Below, piece after piece: positions 21,108 to 33,431 of a stretch of DNA of 64,000 bases. Position 1 is the first letter of the stretch, and every line of letters starts with the position of its first letter. A program made the position numbers and the translations under genes. Source of the stretch: Morinoia aosen (Eukaryota; Arthropoda; Malacostraca; Amphipoda; Talitridae); NCBI GenBank assembly GCA_030386875.1, contig CM059558.1:7635501-7699500 (forward strand), read 5' to 3'. The notes under the pieces were generated by a model. It saw nothing but the letters and a program-made list of their open reading frames with translations, did not search any database and had not been told where the DNA came from.

Positions 21108-21600
21108 ATGAATTCCACAATCGATGAATTGAAACGATCATGGAAAATAGAGCTGATTCCCACTAAAGCCGATGGACACTACCTCCTCCATGCAGTAGCT
21201 CATCTACTTATAAAACAACCAGCATCAAAATGGAATTACAATTCCTTAAAGACTGCAACCAAAACAGAGAGTAAAGCAAACAAAAGCACATACGGTGAGT
21301 ATGTTGACAAGAACAGTGGAGACATGCAAAACCTCACAGATAATTACATTGACGACAAACATTTTGATCAAGCAGCTGTAGACCTTATACCACTAATCAT
21401 CTCAGATGTGACAGGCCAAAACTTCTCGTCCTGGATGAACAGGATCATCGTGTTTTGAAAATATCAGTCGATCCGTTTTCAGAGTTATCGAATAATAACC
21501 CTCCAATACTGCTCCATCGTAAAAGCGATCACTACAGTGCTCGTGTCACACAAGGCAAAAATCAGACCGGAGTTACCTCATCTTGACAGACTTCCGCTGT
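21108..21600 (+). pseudogene. OTU-like domain, plus-strand LINE copy
   Basis: This has the same domain as 11923-12420, including A-D-G-H-Y-L-L-H-A-V-A-H-L-L with tyrosine (TAC at about 21180) where OTU proteases have the nucleophilic cysteine. The A-V-A-H-L-L extension missing from the minus copy is present here. A one-base deletion near 21420 shifts the frame before the C-terminal D-H-Y motif, which remains readable near 21528. The shared Tyr in two separately broken copies suggests it was already in their common source. Confidence 0.6.
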
Positions 21601-21721
21601 CCAGCAAAATAATAGATTTTCTCACATAGCAGATGCTGGGCCAAACACCCTGGGTAACGTAGACAAGATCGATAATTCCCCTGAACGATCCCAACGAGAT
21701 GGTAACTTTGCTACCTTTAAA

Positions 21722-22301
21722 ATGAGTGATAATATAGGTGAAATCAATATGAAGTATATAAATGCTCAAAGCCTGAATAGTAAATTGGATGAAATCAGAG
21801 TAATGTTGGTCACTGAAGAAATTGACATTTTGTGTTTCAGAAACATGGTTTGATGCACGAACTCAAAGCTCATTTTTTAACATTCCTGATTACGTGTTAT
21901 ATCGCTACGATGGCGCTAAAGCCAGCCGAGGTAGTGGATCTTGTATTTTTGTGAAATAAATGTACTCAACATCTTCACTTCTAGCGAATAAACTTTGCGA
22001 AGGCATTGAACTGGTTTGGTTAGAAGTGAAAATAAATAAACACAAATCAATTATCATTGGCAGCCTTTACCGGCACCCATCGTCTCCCCTAAATCTAACA
22101 CTAGATTTCATTGAGGAAACCTTCAAAGAAACCCTTCAGGCAAGAAAGTCATTCTTTGCTTTCGGAGATTTTAATATGGATCTAACGGACAAAAACAATC
22201 AGCTAAGCAAACTATTGTACAAACTGAGCCTACCACAAATGATCAAAGAACCGGCTCGCATCACTAAAGTCTCTGCAACTCCCCTCGATTTGGCAATATG
22301 A
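21722..22301 (+). pseudogene. EEP endonuclease, plus-strand LINE copy (truncated)
   Basis: The frame runs from an M-S-D-N-I-G start through N-A-Q-S-L (the N-terminal Asn motif). It is frameshifted at the catalytic V-S-E-T-W block near 21835, and then reads I-I-I-G-S-L-Y-R-H-P and F-G-D-F-N-M-D up to L-D-L-A-I. The upstream linker from about 21608 is open in the same frame, joining it to the OTU region. Coding stops abruptly at 22301, where an unrelated LINE on the other strand begins. Confidence 0.8.
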
Positions 22302-24345
22302 ATGTTTTGCGGATATGATTTGTGTGATGTCGTCTGCAAAAGCTATGTAGTCAGTGTTGGGTATTGGTGGGGGAAGGTCGTGTGTGAAGTAGTTGTACAG
22401 TGTTGGGGAGAGGACTGCTCCCTGGGGGACACCTGACTTGATTGGGAAGGGTGGGCCAGTGTAGTTTGCGATTCGTATGGCTGCGGTGCGGTTAGTGATG
22501 AAGCTATACAGGATTTTTGTGAATAGGGGGTGAATTTGTAGCTGCGACAGTTTGAATTTGAGTCCTGTGTGCCAGACTTTGTCGAAGGCCTTGCTTACAT
22601 CTCGTAGAATGATGTCTGTTTTGTTTCTCTGTGTTTGTTTAATGTGGAGGGTCTCATGTAGCGTGGCAAGTGCGGTGTGTGTACCTCTTCCGTGTCGAAA
22701 TCCGTGTTGGCGGCTGTTGTAGATGTTGTTGATGGTTAGGTGGTCTGTTAGCCTGTAGGTTAATATCTTGTCTAGGAGCTTAGCGTGGGTGTCGAGTAAG
22801 GAGATGGGGCGGTAATTTTGCACCTCGTGTTGGGAGGTGGAGGGCTTCGGTAAAAAGATCATTATTGCGTGTTTCAGTTTGTTTGGGAAATAGCCCGCTG
22901 AGAGGGCGTTGTTATATATGTACAGAAGATACTGGAGCATGTTTTGCGGTAAGTGTTTAAGGTGGTGTGTGGTTATTTTAGTTGGTCCTGGAGCTTTTTG
23001 GGAAAACGTTCGAAGTGCGTTTTTTAATTCTTCGATTGTGATTGCTGGGTAGTGGAAATTATGAAGACGGGAAGTGTCTCCTGTCTCGTGTGGTTCGTTT
23101 TGGGGAGCGATGTAGTTCATTTGTGTTTCTATGGTGTGTATGTGTTCAGCGTCGAAATCGTTGTTGGGGTCATCAATACCTGAGTATATGTTTGACCAGT
23201 GTTGTCGGAACAAAGGTTCCTTGGATTGTGGTGAGTGGTAAAAGATGCCGCCTTCTTTGATGTAGGGGGTGCTTTGTTTTTTATTGTTGCCTGACATGCG
23301 TTTGATGGCGGACCAGAATTGTAGGGGATTGTCCATCTTTTTGATGTTACCAATAGTGTTGTTCCATGTCGCCGAGTAGATACGTTGATATGCAGTTTTT
23401 ATCTGTTGTCTGAGGCTGAGGAGTTCTCTGTATAGGTGGGGTGAGTGGCCGTGTCGTTAGAGATGGTCGTAAATGTGTTTGTGTCTTGTTTGAAGGACGA
23501 GTATGGCATGAGTGGGTTTGATGCCTGGTGTGGTTCTGTGTGTGATAGTTGGAATAGATTGGTTGGAGGCTTCGATGATGTGGAATTCCCATGTGATTAG
23601 GTGGTTGTCTGTGTCCTCTTGTGTAGAGCTTACGTCTTGCGGTGTTGTGTGTTAAACGAGAAGGTTGCGGTATAGATCCCAGTTTGCATTGTGGAAGGAG
23701 GGTCGTGGGCGGATGGGAATTTGTATTGGGTTAGCTGATATTGTAGCTATGATGGGAATGTGGTCGGAGGGTGTTAGTGGACCTGGTTCGAGTATGATGT
23801 TGTGGAATGTTTGCGTGTTTGTTAGTACGATGTCTGGGCTGGTACAAGCGCGGTGAGTGATTATCGTGGGGAAATTGGGGCCTATGTGGAGACATTTGTT
23901 CCTGTCTATTAGTGAGTGGACTTGTCTTCCCTTCCTGTTTGCGTATGTGTATCCAAAGGTGGGGTGTATGGCATTCATGTCGGCTAAGAGGTAAGTGGGG
24001 TGTTTTCGGTTAAAGAGAGTGTGCATGTCGATGTAGTTTATGTAATCAATGCGTGGAGGTATGTAGGTTGTGGCAAGTGTGATTGGGCCTTGTGGTGTTT
24101 CTATTGTGATGGCCAACATATCTGTATGAAAGGTATCGTGAAGCTTGAATGGAAGGTCTTTGCGAATTGCTATTGCTACTCCAGCGTGATTTTCGTTTGC
24201 TTTGTTTGTGGTGTATGTGTTGTAATTCCAAATTTTGATGGGAGTGTCGTTACGCATGCAGTGCGCGTTGAGTAGAATTATGTGTGGGTTGTACTGACGG
24301 TAGATGTTGTATAGTGCGATTTTGTTGTTTTGCCAGTGTTTTGGC
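22302..24345 (-). pseudogene. Fragment of a third LINE (Jockey-like ORF2)
   Basis: The minus strand encodes an endonuclease (24257-23652, with Y-L-L-A-D-M-N-A and P-S-D-H-I-P) and then a reverse transcriptase (23336 downward). The RT has N-Y-R-P-I-S-L-L-D, F-R-H-G-R-G-T-H-T-A, S-G-V-P-Q-G-A-V-L-S-P and F-A-D-D at about 22329-22340. There is one frame break between the two near 23350-23640. No stop interrupts the 368-codon RT frame before the FADD box. The element is cut on both sides: at 22301, just past FADD, and near 24345, upstream of the endonuclease start. It is unrelated in sequence to the OTU-bearing LINE. Confidence 0.85.
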
Positions 24346-26060
24346 TATTTGGCAGGGCATTAAGAGATCAGGGAATCTATGTACAAGGTGTGTTCTTGCA
24401 GATGATATTTTAGATGGAAGCAGCAAGGTAGGAAGTTTATGATAAAAATTATACGTTGAATATGTTAGGTTTCAAAGAACAGGATTGCAATGAATCGAGA
24501 AATAGTCGGTTCACACTAAACAACAAACATTATGTTAGATAATTAGTAGTACAAGCCTCTCTAACCACAACCAAGTTCTATCATATAGATGAAGGAATCA
24601 TTCAATGTCAACTTGAAAGAACGGGGAATGTATGCACAAGGTTTGTTCCCACACAAGACTCCATGCACGTAACTAATAGCAAATAAAGAGGGCAGTTCAT
24701 GAAACCAGATAATAGGTGAAGGAAAACGCCAGAAATGGTGAAAAATTGACAGCAGTGAATCGAAATAGGATGGCCCATAATAAAACAAAAGCCAACGCTC
24801 TCTCAATAAAAAAGGTAATTTCCTAATTAGAACTCAAAGTCAGGAACCCCAATTAAATTGATACAGATTCGTTGGGAGCGCTACACGCAGGAATACTACA
24901 CTCGAGAACAGCAAGTTAGAAAATAACGGAGGAGCAGTACAAGACCGTCACTGTACAAGTGTACATATTACTTATTAGAATGCAAAAAAATAAACATACA
25001 GAAAATGTGGCTGTAACACCCAGCTTAAGTAACGTACCGAGTATTTTTGTGGAGTGGGAGGGCTCCCTTTAGCATGAAGTGTATGCGCTGATAGAAGTAA
25101 ATTAAAGTCCATAATTATTATTATAATTATTATTATACAAGAAAGTTTTGGCCTCCCTTTACCACGACAAAGATGCTCAAAGAGAAGAAGGATGAAGGCA
25201 CCATTTAGTATGGAGTTGAGGGAACGCGGAATCTATGCACAAGGTGCATAGAAACCGTAAGCTAAGAAAGAAGTTCATGAAACAAGAAAAAGTTTAAGAA
25301 AAAAGTAGTAGGTGCTGAAAAACAGGATAGCAGAGAACCGAAAAAAGATGGTCCGTGGTAAAACAAAAACCTATTCTATTTCAACAAAAAAGCCTACCTA
25401 ACCTTTAGCTTGGGCCCTCACGTAATCCCCCTGGGAGTGCTAATTCCCATAGATACAATAGTTGCATTCCCCTGAGAGAAATCAAAGTCCATTATTTTGT
25501 TCATTCTCTGGTGCGTTTCCCTAAAAAAGCTACCGCATTCAATATCTCTCCGAAGTTATTCCACAACATTTTTCTGTATAAAAAATATTAAATATTTAAA
25601 TTGTAAATAAATACAAATGACAGCAGTGAAGCGAAAGGTGGTCAGCAACGGAATCAAAAACGCATTCTATTTCAACATATGAATGACTTAAGTAAGTCAC
25701 TTGCAGGACTTTGCATGTTCTCCCTTAGAACAGCAAATTTTCAATGTAAATACTAACAAGTTCTGCAGATTAGCTTAGAGTATGACTTGGAATCAGCCTC
25801 TCTTACCACAAGATATCTTTCCAAAGAGAGGAAGGCACACTTTTAAGTACGGAGTACATACAGTCAATGAGGAATTAATACACAAGGTGTGTTTACACAC
25901 AAGATACGCAACGCATAGAAACAGAAAGTTGAGGATAAAGGTTATGAAAAAAAATCAGAGCTGAAGAAGAAAGCCATAGGTGATGTAAAAACAGCATAGC
26001 AGAGCGCCACAAAACGATGGTCCTTGCAATTTTTTAATTGCAACAAAAAAAGGCTTAGCA
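24346..26060 (+). repeat. Tandem-prone repeat family, first array
   Basis: At least three diverged units share the same landmarks: GGAATCTATG-ACAAGGTG, then a run like AGTTCATGAAAC, then GAACCGAAAA-AGATGGTCC with AAAACAAAA. Landmark ACAAGGT occurs at about 24392, 24638, 25236 and 25877, so spacing is roughly 600-640 bp where units are complete. The unit at 25150-25490 ends with GGGAGTGCTAATTCCCATAG. It matches the inverted array at 47380-48130 closely. Non-coding; it may be a satellite-like or non-autonomous element. Confidence 0.7.
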
Positions 26061-27720
26061 AACTCTCAGCTCGATACATTAAATCACTAAATTTATAAGA
26101 GTGGGGAGCAAAATAAAAGCCAACAACTCATCCCTGCATAAATGAATAAATATTTTCACCACCTAAAAATGTATTTCGCTTCTAAAATCTCGACACAACG
26201 TAACTTTCGGACGATAATGAATAAAATAAACTATTTTCCTATCAAAAACAATAATTAGAACACCATCGCTCAAGGCTCGTTTCAACATTTTCCGGCTAAT
26301 AAGTTCTAAAATGTAGACACAAGACACAACATAACACTTAATTGAAATCTACGAAAGAACTAGCAGTAAATAATGACTTAGAAAACATCACAGAGCGCAA
26401 AAATGGAAGCACTCCCAATACATTAAGGCATCTTCAAACATCAGTATCAGTGCTCTGCGCACCAGTAAGTAAGGAAATACAAAAGTAGAATGAACATTTT
26501 TAATTCTAAAAGGAAAAAAACATAATATAATATGAAGACAAACGATAGAATGATCAGTTAGGATTAAAATTACTCTTTGTATGCCAATTCTTCTAACTAC
26601 TAGCAATTCTGAAGCCTATGACCTATTTTATACCAACTATGGGAATGATGCTCGAAATTAATTGTTCATAGCCGTATCATATTCTTCACAAACAATCGTA
26701 CGATTATCAATAAGCAGAAGTAAAACCATAGGGACGTTCAGAAGAGAAGAGCATTGATCAATAACAAAACATCATTGTGCTACAGGTAAATTTTCAAAGA
26801 GAACATAAATTCAGTACAGGCTGCTGGGAAGTCTATTCTAACATAAACTTCAGAACGTCAAAACCGGGGAGGTGACCATAACTCAAGCTACGAGAGTATT
26901 TTCAAAGCCAGTCTAAAGCTTTTCACAGAATTCATTTTGAAACCAAAACAATGAATTTATCATAGGATTGTAAAGGTTTCCACGAGTAAGTTACAAGTAA
27001 CTTTTTCTGCCGAGTTCCAATTACGAGAAAAAACAAGGATTACAAATTGGTATGGCACTTAAATACCAAGGAATGCTAATTTATAACGCTACAATCTAAC
27101 AATGCACTCGGCCGAATCTACCAATTAACCTTGCACTACCGTCCGTTATTGTGTTATGCAATGAACAACATTGTACCACATAATAGTTCACTGCCTTAAA
27201 TTATGAACAGACCAATAAAAAAAGTTTATCACTAGTTCGATACCATAGACCACCTCACAACCCCATCTCTATCATTTTTTGCTTTTAGTTTATCAAACAG
27301 CTGAGTAGAGTGAGTGACACAAAGACTAAAATTAAGCTTTCTAATATTTAATCGGAATGTATGAAGTTCTAGCAGCAACATGAAGTTATAGGTTTTAAAG
27401 AAGGAAACAGTAATTCACCCTAACTTGTTTCAAATGAAATACCGGGACACATGGCATAAAATGATTTTGCACACACAAGTGCATTCAAGTAGCAGCTCAA
27501 GAAACCATTTAAAGTTAACTGAATAATTTGATCTGACACAATTTATTATATTTCACTTTAGAGCATCATGTTGACAAGGGGTCAGGAGAAATGTGCAGTG
27601 GAATCCCTTGTGCACCATTTTATCAAGTTTACCTGTAAAACATGCACTCTGCAGAGGTCTATTGTAAGCTCTGACTGACTGTAATGTTCTACATCTGAAG
27701 AAAACTAGATTAAGTACATT
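26061..27720. other. No recognisable gene
   Basis: AT-rich sequence without coding motifs, terminal repeats or tandem arrays that I could identify. Confidence 0.5.
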
Positions 27721-27721
27721 A

Positions 27722-28202
27722 TTATTTAAGAACAGCAGGTGAGAGATTTAGGTCAGTTCTCATGAAATAATTCACTAACACTTTTGCAGAAGCCTGGTGA
27801 GTGACTAATTTTATTGAAAAGATAGAGGAAAACCCTCTCACAACAAGGATTGGTGAGGGTTGTTTTAAGAAAGATTTACTGCAATATTTCAGTCTCTTGC
27901 ACTGATCATCAGATTGGAGATACTTTTTAAAAGACCCAAACAGAAGGAAATTGAAATATTTTACACTAAGAATGGAACATATAGTATAGTCAGACAAAGA
28001 TGTTTTTTTCTTCAGTTGTTGCTGATACACGTCTGTATTCATGGCAATGTAACCGGAGATATAAGTGGCAGCATCTTCCACTTGCACTGAAGCCAAAATT
28101 CCTCCAATATCGGTGGGTCCATTGAATACCACGACAGCCTTTTGCGCCCCTTCATCCATTTCAATGATGGGTGATCCATTTCACTTTCTTCATGTACCTG
28201 GA
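27722..28202 (-). CDS. Candidate terminal exon, function unknown
   Basis: On the minus strand a good polypyrimidine tract and splice acceptor (TTTTTGCCTTCCAG) end at 28203. Downstream, a 145-residue frame runs from about 28159 to 27722 with a normal, non-repetitive composition, including V-E-D-A-A-T-Y-I-S-G-Y-I-A. The frame entered directly from the acceptor differs from this one and has its own short extension, so either the acceptor phase is different or there is a frameshift. It could be the last exon of a host gene or a decayed transposase. I recognise no domain. Confidence 0.35.
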
Positions 28203-28792
28203 AGGCAAAAATAAATATTAGTGAACTTGTCACATCAACAGTTCCTGAATTAGATTTTGGCTCAATAAGCATGCATTTCAGTTGCATTCGTAAGGGTACA
28301 GATTAAAATATGTTAGAGAAAACAAAAGACAGAGTTAATATAATAAATTGAGGTGCAGCTGGGAGTATTTAATAAATAGGGTCAGTTATACAGAGAGAAA
28401 ACACTGAATATAAAGCAGTATTAAAATGCACACAAAAGGAAATGGAGACAATGACAAACTAGAGTGTAATACAAACTTCAAAAATATCAGTTGCACTGGG
28501 AGAAAAGAAAAGGAAAAAAAAAGAGAAAAATCATTGGTGAAAAAAAAGGAGAAAAAGAGAAAATTACACTATAATGGGGTAATAGATCGGAAAGTGTGAC
28601 ATACATAGCTTCAGGTACAACCAAATAAGTTAATTAATACACTCAAGCTAGTTTTCACAACTTTTCTTCAACAGTTAATGTTGTGTATAATATAAGTAGA
28701 TTTGTTCATGATATTCAACAATACAACTAAAATCAACTTATCTAAACTACAAAAGAAAAAGTCTAAAACACACAAGCATCAATTTTATATGA
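28203..28792. other. No recognisable gene
   Basis: AT-rich, with A-rich stretches (GAAAAAGGAGAAAAAG type) around 28500-28570. It would be intron sequence if the exon at 27722-28202 is real. Confidence 0.45.
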
Positions 28793-29207
28793 CATAAAAA
28801 GGTATTTGTAAAGGAGAGGACCATAATCAATTTTCCAATTTTTGCTGCTAAACATAGTTTACTAGATCAAAATGAACAATTTTTCTTCTATGCCCTTTCT
28901 GTTGCAAATGAGTATTCAATGAGTTATAGCGGTATGTTAATTTTCGTCTTTGATGGCTGGAATGCGCTCGATCATTTGAGTGCGTCAAAAGGGAGAGTCC
29001 ATTGTAGTCTTCACGTCCGAACAATTTCGTTTCCCTTCAAGCACTAGAGCTGCGGTCAGTAATTTCCCGCTATAACTTGTTAAATACTCATTCGCGACGG
29101 AAAGTGCGTAGATGAAAAATAGTTTATTTAGATCTAATTAACTACGTTTAGGCACCGAAAAGTGGCAAATCGATTATCGTCCTCTCCTTAACATTTACCC
29201 ATAAAAA
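28793..29207. mobile_element. Foldback MITE with 8-bp target duplication (399 bp)
   Basis: The element 28801-29199 starts GGTATTTGTAAAGGAGAGG and ends with the near-complement CCTCTCCTTAACATTTACC. The arms pair for about 130 bp, and the ends are flanked by CATAAAAA at 28793-28800 and 29200-29207. It has no coding capacity. Its arms are related to those of the next element, so they form a family. The 8-bp duplication fits a hAT-type transposase. Confidence 0.85.
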
Positions 29208-29579
29208 ATTAAAAGAAGATATGTCCTCAATTTCATTTTTGCACAGATTTTTTTCTGTTTCCTACTCAGAAACAGAGAAAAGGAGACTAAGATATAAACA
29301 GAATCATAAACAAAAACAGAAAAATCTGCTTCTTTAAATTAAATATGGCTTTGTAGCTTCAAATGAGATTTTTGAAGCACTCACAATAAAACTATGATCA
29401 ACAGCAAGAATTTGGCACCTTATATAAAAAATTATTTAGCAGCAAATGGAACACGATGAATGGTAAGCCTAGAAGAAGTCAGGTACCTTTAAAAATGCAT
29501 TTCTAAATATGCTTACGCCAGGGTCAGTTTCAAGAAGGTTATTGCCATAAAAAGTAGCACTTACAATAGAAAATCATAG

Positions 29580-30563
29580 ATGAGATTGGTAAATGTTGAG
29601 GACTTGACCATAATTAATTTTCGATTTTTCGATGCCTAAATAATGTTAATCACATCAAAAGAAACAAGTTTTCTTCAATGCACTTTCCGGCGGAAACGAG
29701 TATTTTAAAAGTTATAGCGGTAAATGAGTTAACGGAACTCCAGTGTTTAAGGCGGGAATGAATGAATAAGGGAAGCATCACCCTATTACAAACGTTAAGA
29801 GGTTGGGTCGAGAGGGGTAGCCACAGTTCTTTTATTGAAAATTTGAAATCAATTGAAATTCTACTATGCATAAACATAATTAATGAGATGACGAGTTATA
29901 TTGTTGATGCAAAAGACTGAACTCGAAAGTTCCCAGATACGTCGAACCGACGATATACCGTCATCTCAGGGCTGCCAGTGACGTCGAAGCAGCGGTAAAC
30001 ACTTTAAAAGCAGCGGTAAACACTGTATTATAAACGTAAAAAGGTTGGGTCGTGAGGGGTAGCCACAGTTCTTTTAGTGAGAATTATCAATAAAGTGAAA
30101 TTCTAGTATGCATTAGTATAAATACTTAGATGACGAGTTCATTTGTCGATCCGAACGAATTCATTCGAATGCTCTCAGATACGTCGAACGTTCGACATAA
30201 TGGGTCGATTAAAACCTTTCTTTATAATTTTCACTAAAAGAACTGTTGCTAGCCCTCACGACCCAACCTCTTTACGTTTGTAATAGGGGGTTTGCTTCTC
30301 TTCTTTATTTTTTCTAGCGAAGCCGGCTTGGTTGGCGCGCGGCAACGCCTGTTTACTTTCACGTCGGACCGCGCGGTATATTTTTCCCCGCCTGAAACAC
30401 TGGAGTTCCGGTAACTCATTTACCGCTATAACTTTTAAAATACTCGTTTCCGCCGGAAAGTGATTTGACGAAAACTTGTTTCTTTTCATCTCATTAACCA
30501 TATTTCGGCATCGAAAATTCGAAAATCAATTATGGTCAAGTCCTCAACATTTACCATGAGATT
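29580..30563. mobile_element. Foldback MITE with 8-bp target duplication (968 bp)
   Basis: The element 29588-30555 starts GGTAAATGTTGAGGACTTG and ends with its complement CAAGTCCTCAACATTTACC. It is flanked by ATGAGATT on both sides (29580-29587, 30556-30563). The inverted arms extend about 200 bp. Inside them is a second repeat, AGGTTGGGTCG-GAGGGGTAGCCACAG, present at about 29800 and 30040 in direct orientation and at about 30230-30290 inverted. The terminal sequences match the 399-bp element. No coding. Confidence 0.87.
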
Positions 30564-31755
30564 TTGCATCTTGCTTGTAAACACTAGACATTTAGCTATA
30601 AGGTAGAAAGTTATTACAAGTTAATCTGAAAATTTCAGATAAGATTGGCTACACAAGAAAAATAAGAGCTATTCTAAAATTGCAACTAACATACAGTAAA
30701 CAAGTTTTACTATGTGGCAGTCCAAACTAGCTTTCATGTCTGAGCACTGTAGGTTCTAAGCTTACTTCTTGCTAATTTCAATATAATGCATAGATCAAAA
30801 TTTTTAAAATGCCATTGAAATTTTTTACTATAAAACTGGTAAAATTTGACAGCACATCCTACTTCCAGATTAATTCACACACAGAAATTCAAATACTATG
30901 AAATCTGATAGCACCCTACCACAAGATATAGGATTTTAGGTTACCTTTCTGGAATGAAAAACTCATGAACAGTATGTCATTAATCAGCATTTAATTGTAG
31001 CACATCCTATTCCTATTTCCTCATTTCCTTAAAATTTTAAATTTCACGCAATTCAACAGCATTTATGAATGGAATTAGCATATTAAATTTGAACTGTACT
31101 ACTGTATCTGGTGGCAAAGATTTGGTCAAGAGATGCCACTTCATCAAATGCAAAAATCAGTTAGAAGCTACTATTTTTAAACTAGTTTCGAATAATATTC
31201 CAAATTCAATTTCTTACCTTCCAGTTCCAAACTCCTGTGATCATAAAACAACAGCACAACACCTCTTTCCAATGAAATGTGCGTCTTAAATGCAGAGGGG
31301 ATTCTTCGGAAGTCGGTCGTTTTGAAATGGCTGCCAGCAAACATAACTTACATAAGTTCGACTTGAGATTATATAACTAAACCGTTCCACTGGGCAAAAT
31401 CAATTCTTTAAAATTGGAACCAGACCTTTGAAATATCTTGGGTAGATTTTTAGAATTATTCCGACACCAAATAAAGGAACACTTTTTTAAAAATTCAACT
31501 TGAGGCGCCGACATTGCGATTCACTCGACTCGTCAACACTTCATTAAAACAGAAATGCAACATTGTCGTACGCGTAACGCTAACAGTGATGCCAGATTTC
31601 GGGTTAGCAATGTTGCCAGATGCAATTTAAGCGCTGCTATTGGTCGGATGCCTCGACGTCACTGGGGTGACCCTCGATTTCATAAAAGACTGGTTTGCAG
31701 CTACCTTGTTTCGTCTGCCATGCCATATACTAGAAGATCCGCAACTTATCACTAA
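30564..31755. other. No recognisable gene
   Basis: AT-rich to 31480. From 31490 to 31750 it is more balanced in composition, with short frames but no domain. No element ends were found until the inverted repeat at 31756. Confidence 0.45.
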
Positions 31756-31785
31756 AGCTGGGTTTACACGGAGGGTGACTTCCCC
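31756..31785 (+). repeat. 30-bp inverted repeat, left copy (candidate TIR)
   Basis: The 30 bases starting AGCTGGGTTTACACGG are the exact reverse complement of 41144-41173. TAA immediately precedes this copy and immediately follows the right copy. Weaker pairing continues inward for roughly another 40 bp. It may be the terminal repeat of an old element that later received the three hAT insertions. Confidence 0.65.
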
Positions 31786-31947
31786 AGGGTGACGCCCCCA
31801 CCCTACCCCTCTCACCCGCTCAAGCTTCCCCACTTGCGTTTAGACGAAGGGTGAGATGCCCAGGGTGCCGAAATTGGTGCGTTCAGAAAATGTACAAGTT
31901 CCCCTTACAAAAATGAATTTTAATTTTTCTTGAGTGAGAATTTTATT

Positions 31948-32241
31948 ATGGGCAATTTCATAAAAAGGGATCTATTGATTTCGAATGACAATAATTGCAA
32001 AATAAATGTAGGCAACCTCATAAACTATGTCAATATAAATGAGATTTATTTTGGTGCTGCTGCACAAAGCATTCTCCCGGGAAATGTCAACAAAATATGT
32101 ACCAAAAAACTAGAAGAGTTCGGATTGAAAGATCTTAATAAATGTAATTCAATAACACCATATTCAATGCATTTCTCCAATTTCGTGAAAGAAGAGCAGC
32201 ATGAAAAGATAAAGATGAAGTGGCGAGAACTGTTGGTTTAA
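31948..32241 (+). CDS. Hypothetical 97-residue ORF
   Basis: An ATG-initiated frame, M-G-N-F-I-K-R-D, encodes a hydrophilic, Asn- and Lys-rich protein ending W-R-E-L-L-V. No domain is recognised. If the flanking inverted repeats delimit an element, this is the only sizeable frame in its non-hAT part. It may equally be chance. Confidence 0.25.
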   Translation: MGNFIKRDLLISNDNNCKINVGNLINYVNINEIYFGAAAQSILPGNVNKICTKKLEEFGLKDLNKCNSITPYSMHFSNFVKEEQHEKIKMKWRELLV

Positions 32242-33431
32242 GATGTTCCTTTCAAGACAGAAATTGTGTCTGAAAAATTCTGGTACGCAGCTTTGTTACT
32301 CGCTGCTTCCCGAGTAAATTACAGCTTATGTCAACACCGCTTTATTTTGCTGCAGCTAGAGAATTTTTTGACCTTAACTACATAAAAACAAAAAACAGGA
32401 TTTCGTTAAAATGAGCAAGACTAAATGCACGAATGCGATCAAAATTTACGTTAGCGAACATAGATTGCACCAATTGGAACCATCACGGTAGCTTAGCCAA
32501 CAAATTAAATAAAAAAAAATGGCAGATGAAGGAAGAAGAGGAGGAAAAAATTTCATCCAAACAGGAAAAGTAGGTAAAACCCTAAAATTTTCGTTTTATT
32601 GCTAGTTTAATATATTTGGTACACTTTAACAATTTTTGGTACATTTTTATGGAGGTTTTATTCAATCAGAAAAAAAAATCGGCAACCCTGGAGATAACAG
32701 TGACTGAGTGAGGATGTCGAAATGTAATTCAAGGTACGTGCAAAAAAGAAGATGCCATTTTTAACCTGTAAACTATTTCACGGAGGCCGGCATAAGATAT
32801 CAACGTATTCGTGGAGAATTCAAGAATTACTTCTTAAACGAAGGCCAAGTGCATTGGCAGAAACGAATGTGTCAATTGGTTGAATAAGGAATGGAGGCAA
32901 ATCAATAAAACTTCGCGCAGATATAGCTTCTTTTATGACGTTATTGTTAATGCCCAAACTAAGGAATAACGAAATATAACTTGCCCAGCAGATGTATATA
33001 GAGACCAAAATAAATGAAATATGCGCGATAGAGTCTGATAAAAGGAAATAGAAATAAGTAAAAAAAATTAAATCAGTCTAAGTCCTATCACGAGCCATCT
33101 TGTGTTAATAATAGCATGACAGCGAACAATTTGTGTTACTATTGTTAGAGGTAATTACTTTTGAATTAGATCGAAAATCATTTGAGCTACAGATCATTTC
33201 AGCGATAGTTCATGATAAAAAAATTATATATACAGCCGTAATAAATACAATCAGACTGACGCTTTGCTTTCAACAAATCTATCAATGTGAAAACTTTAGC
33301 CTTCAGCCACTTTTCCAGATCAGGAGAGACTTTTTGGATTGAGATTACGCATGAGAACATGGCGACAGAGCAGCCAAGACATACATCCTGCCCTCAAGAC
33401 TGTCTGGAGCGCACTGTCTCATGGAGCTAGG
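32242..33431. other. No recognisable gene
   Basis: AT-rich, with no conserved frame. A sequence near 32680-32692 (GGCAACCCTG) resembles a hAT right end, but no partner end was found. Confidence 0.45.

Noticed and set aside
32640..32700. Another hAT right end (GGCAACCCTG)
   Set aside because: No matching left end or 8-bp duplication was found upstream.
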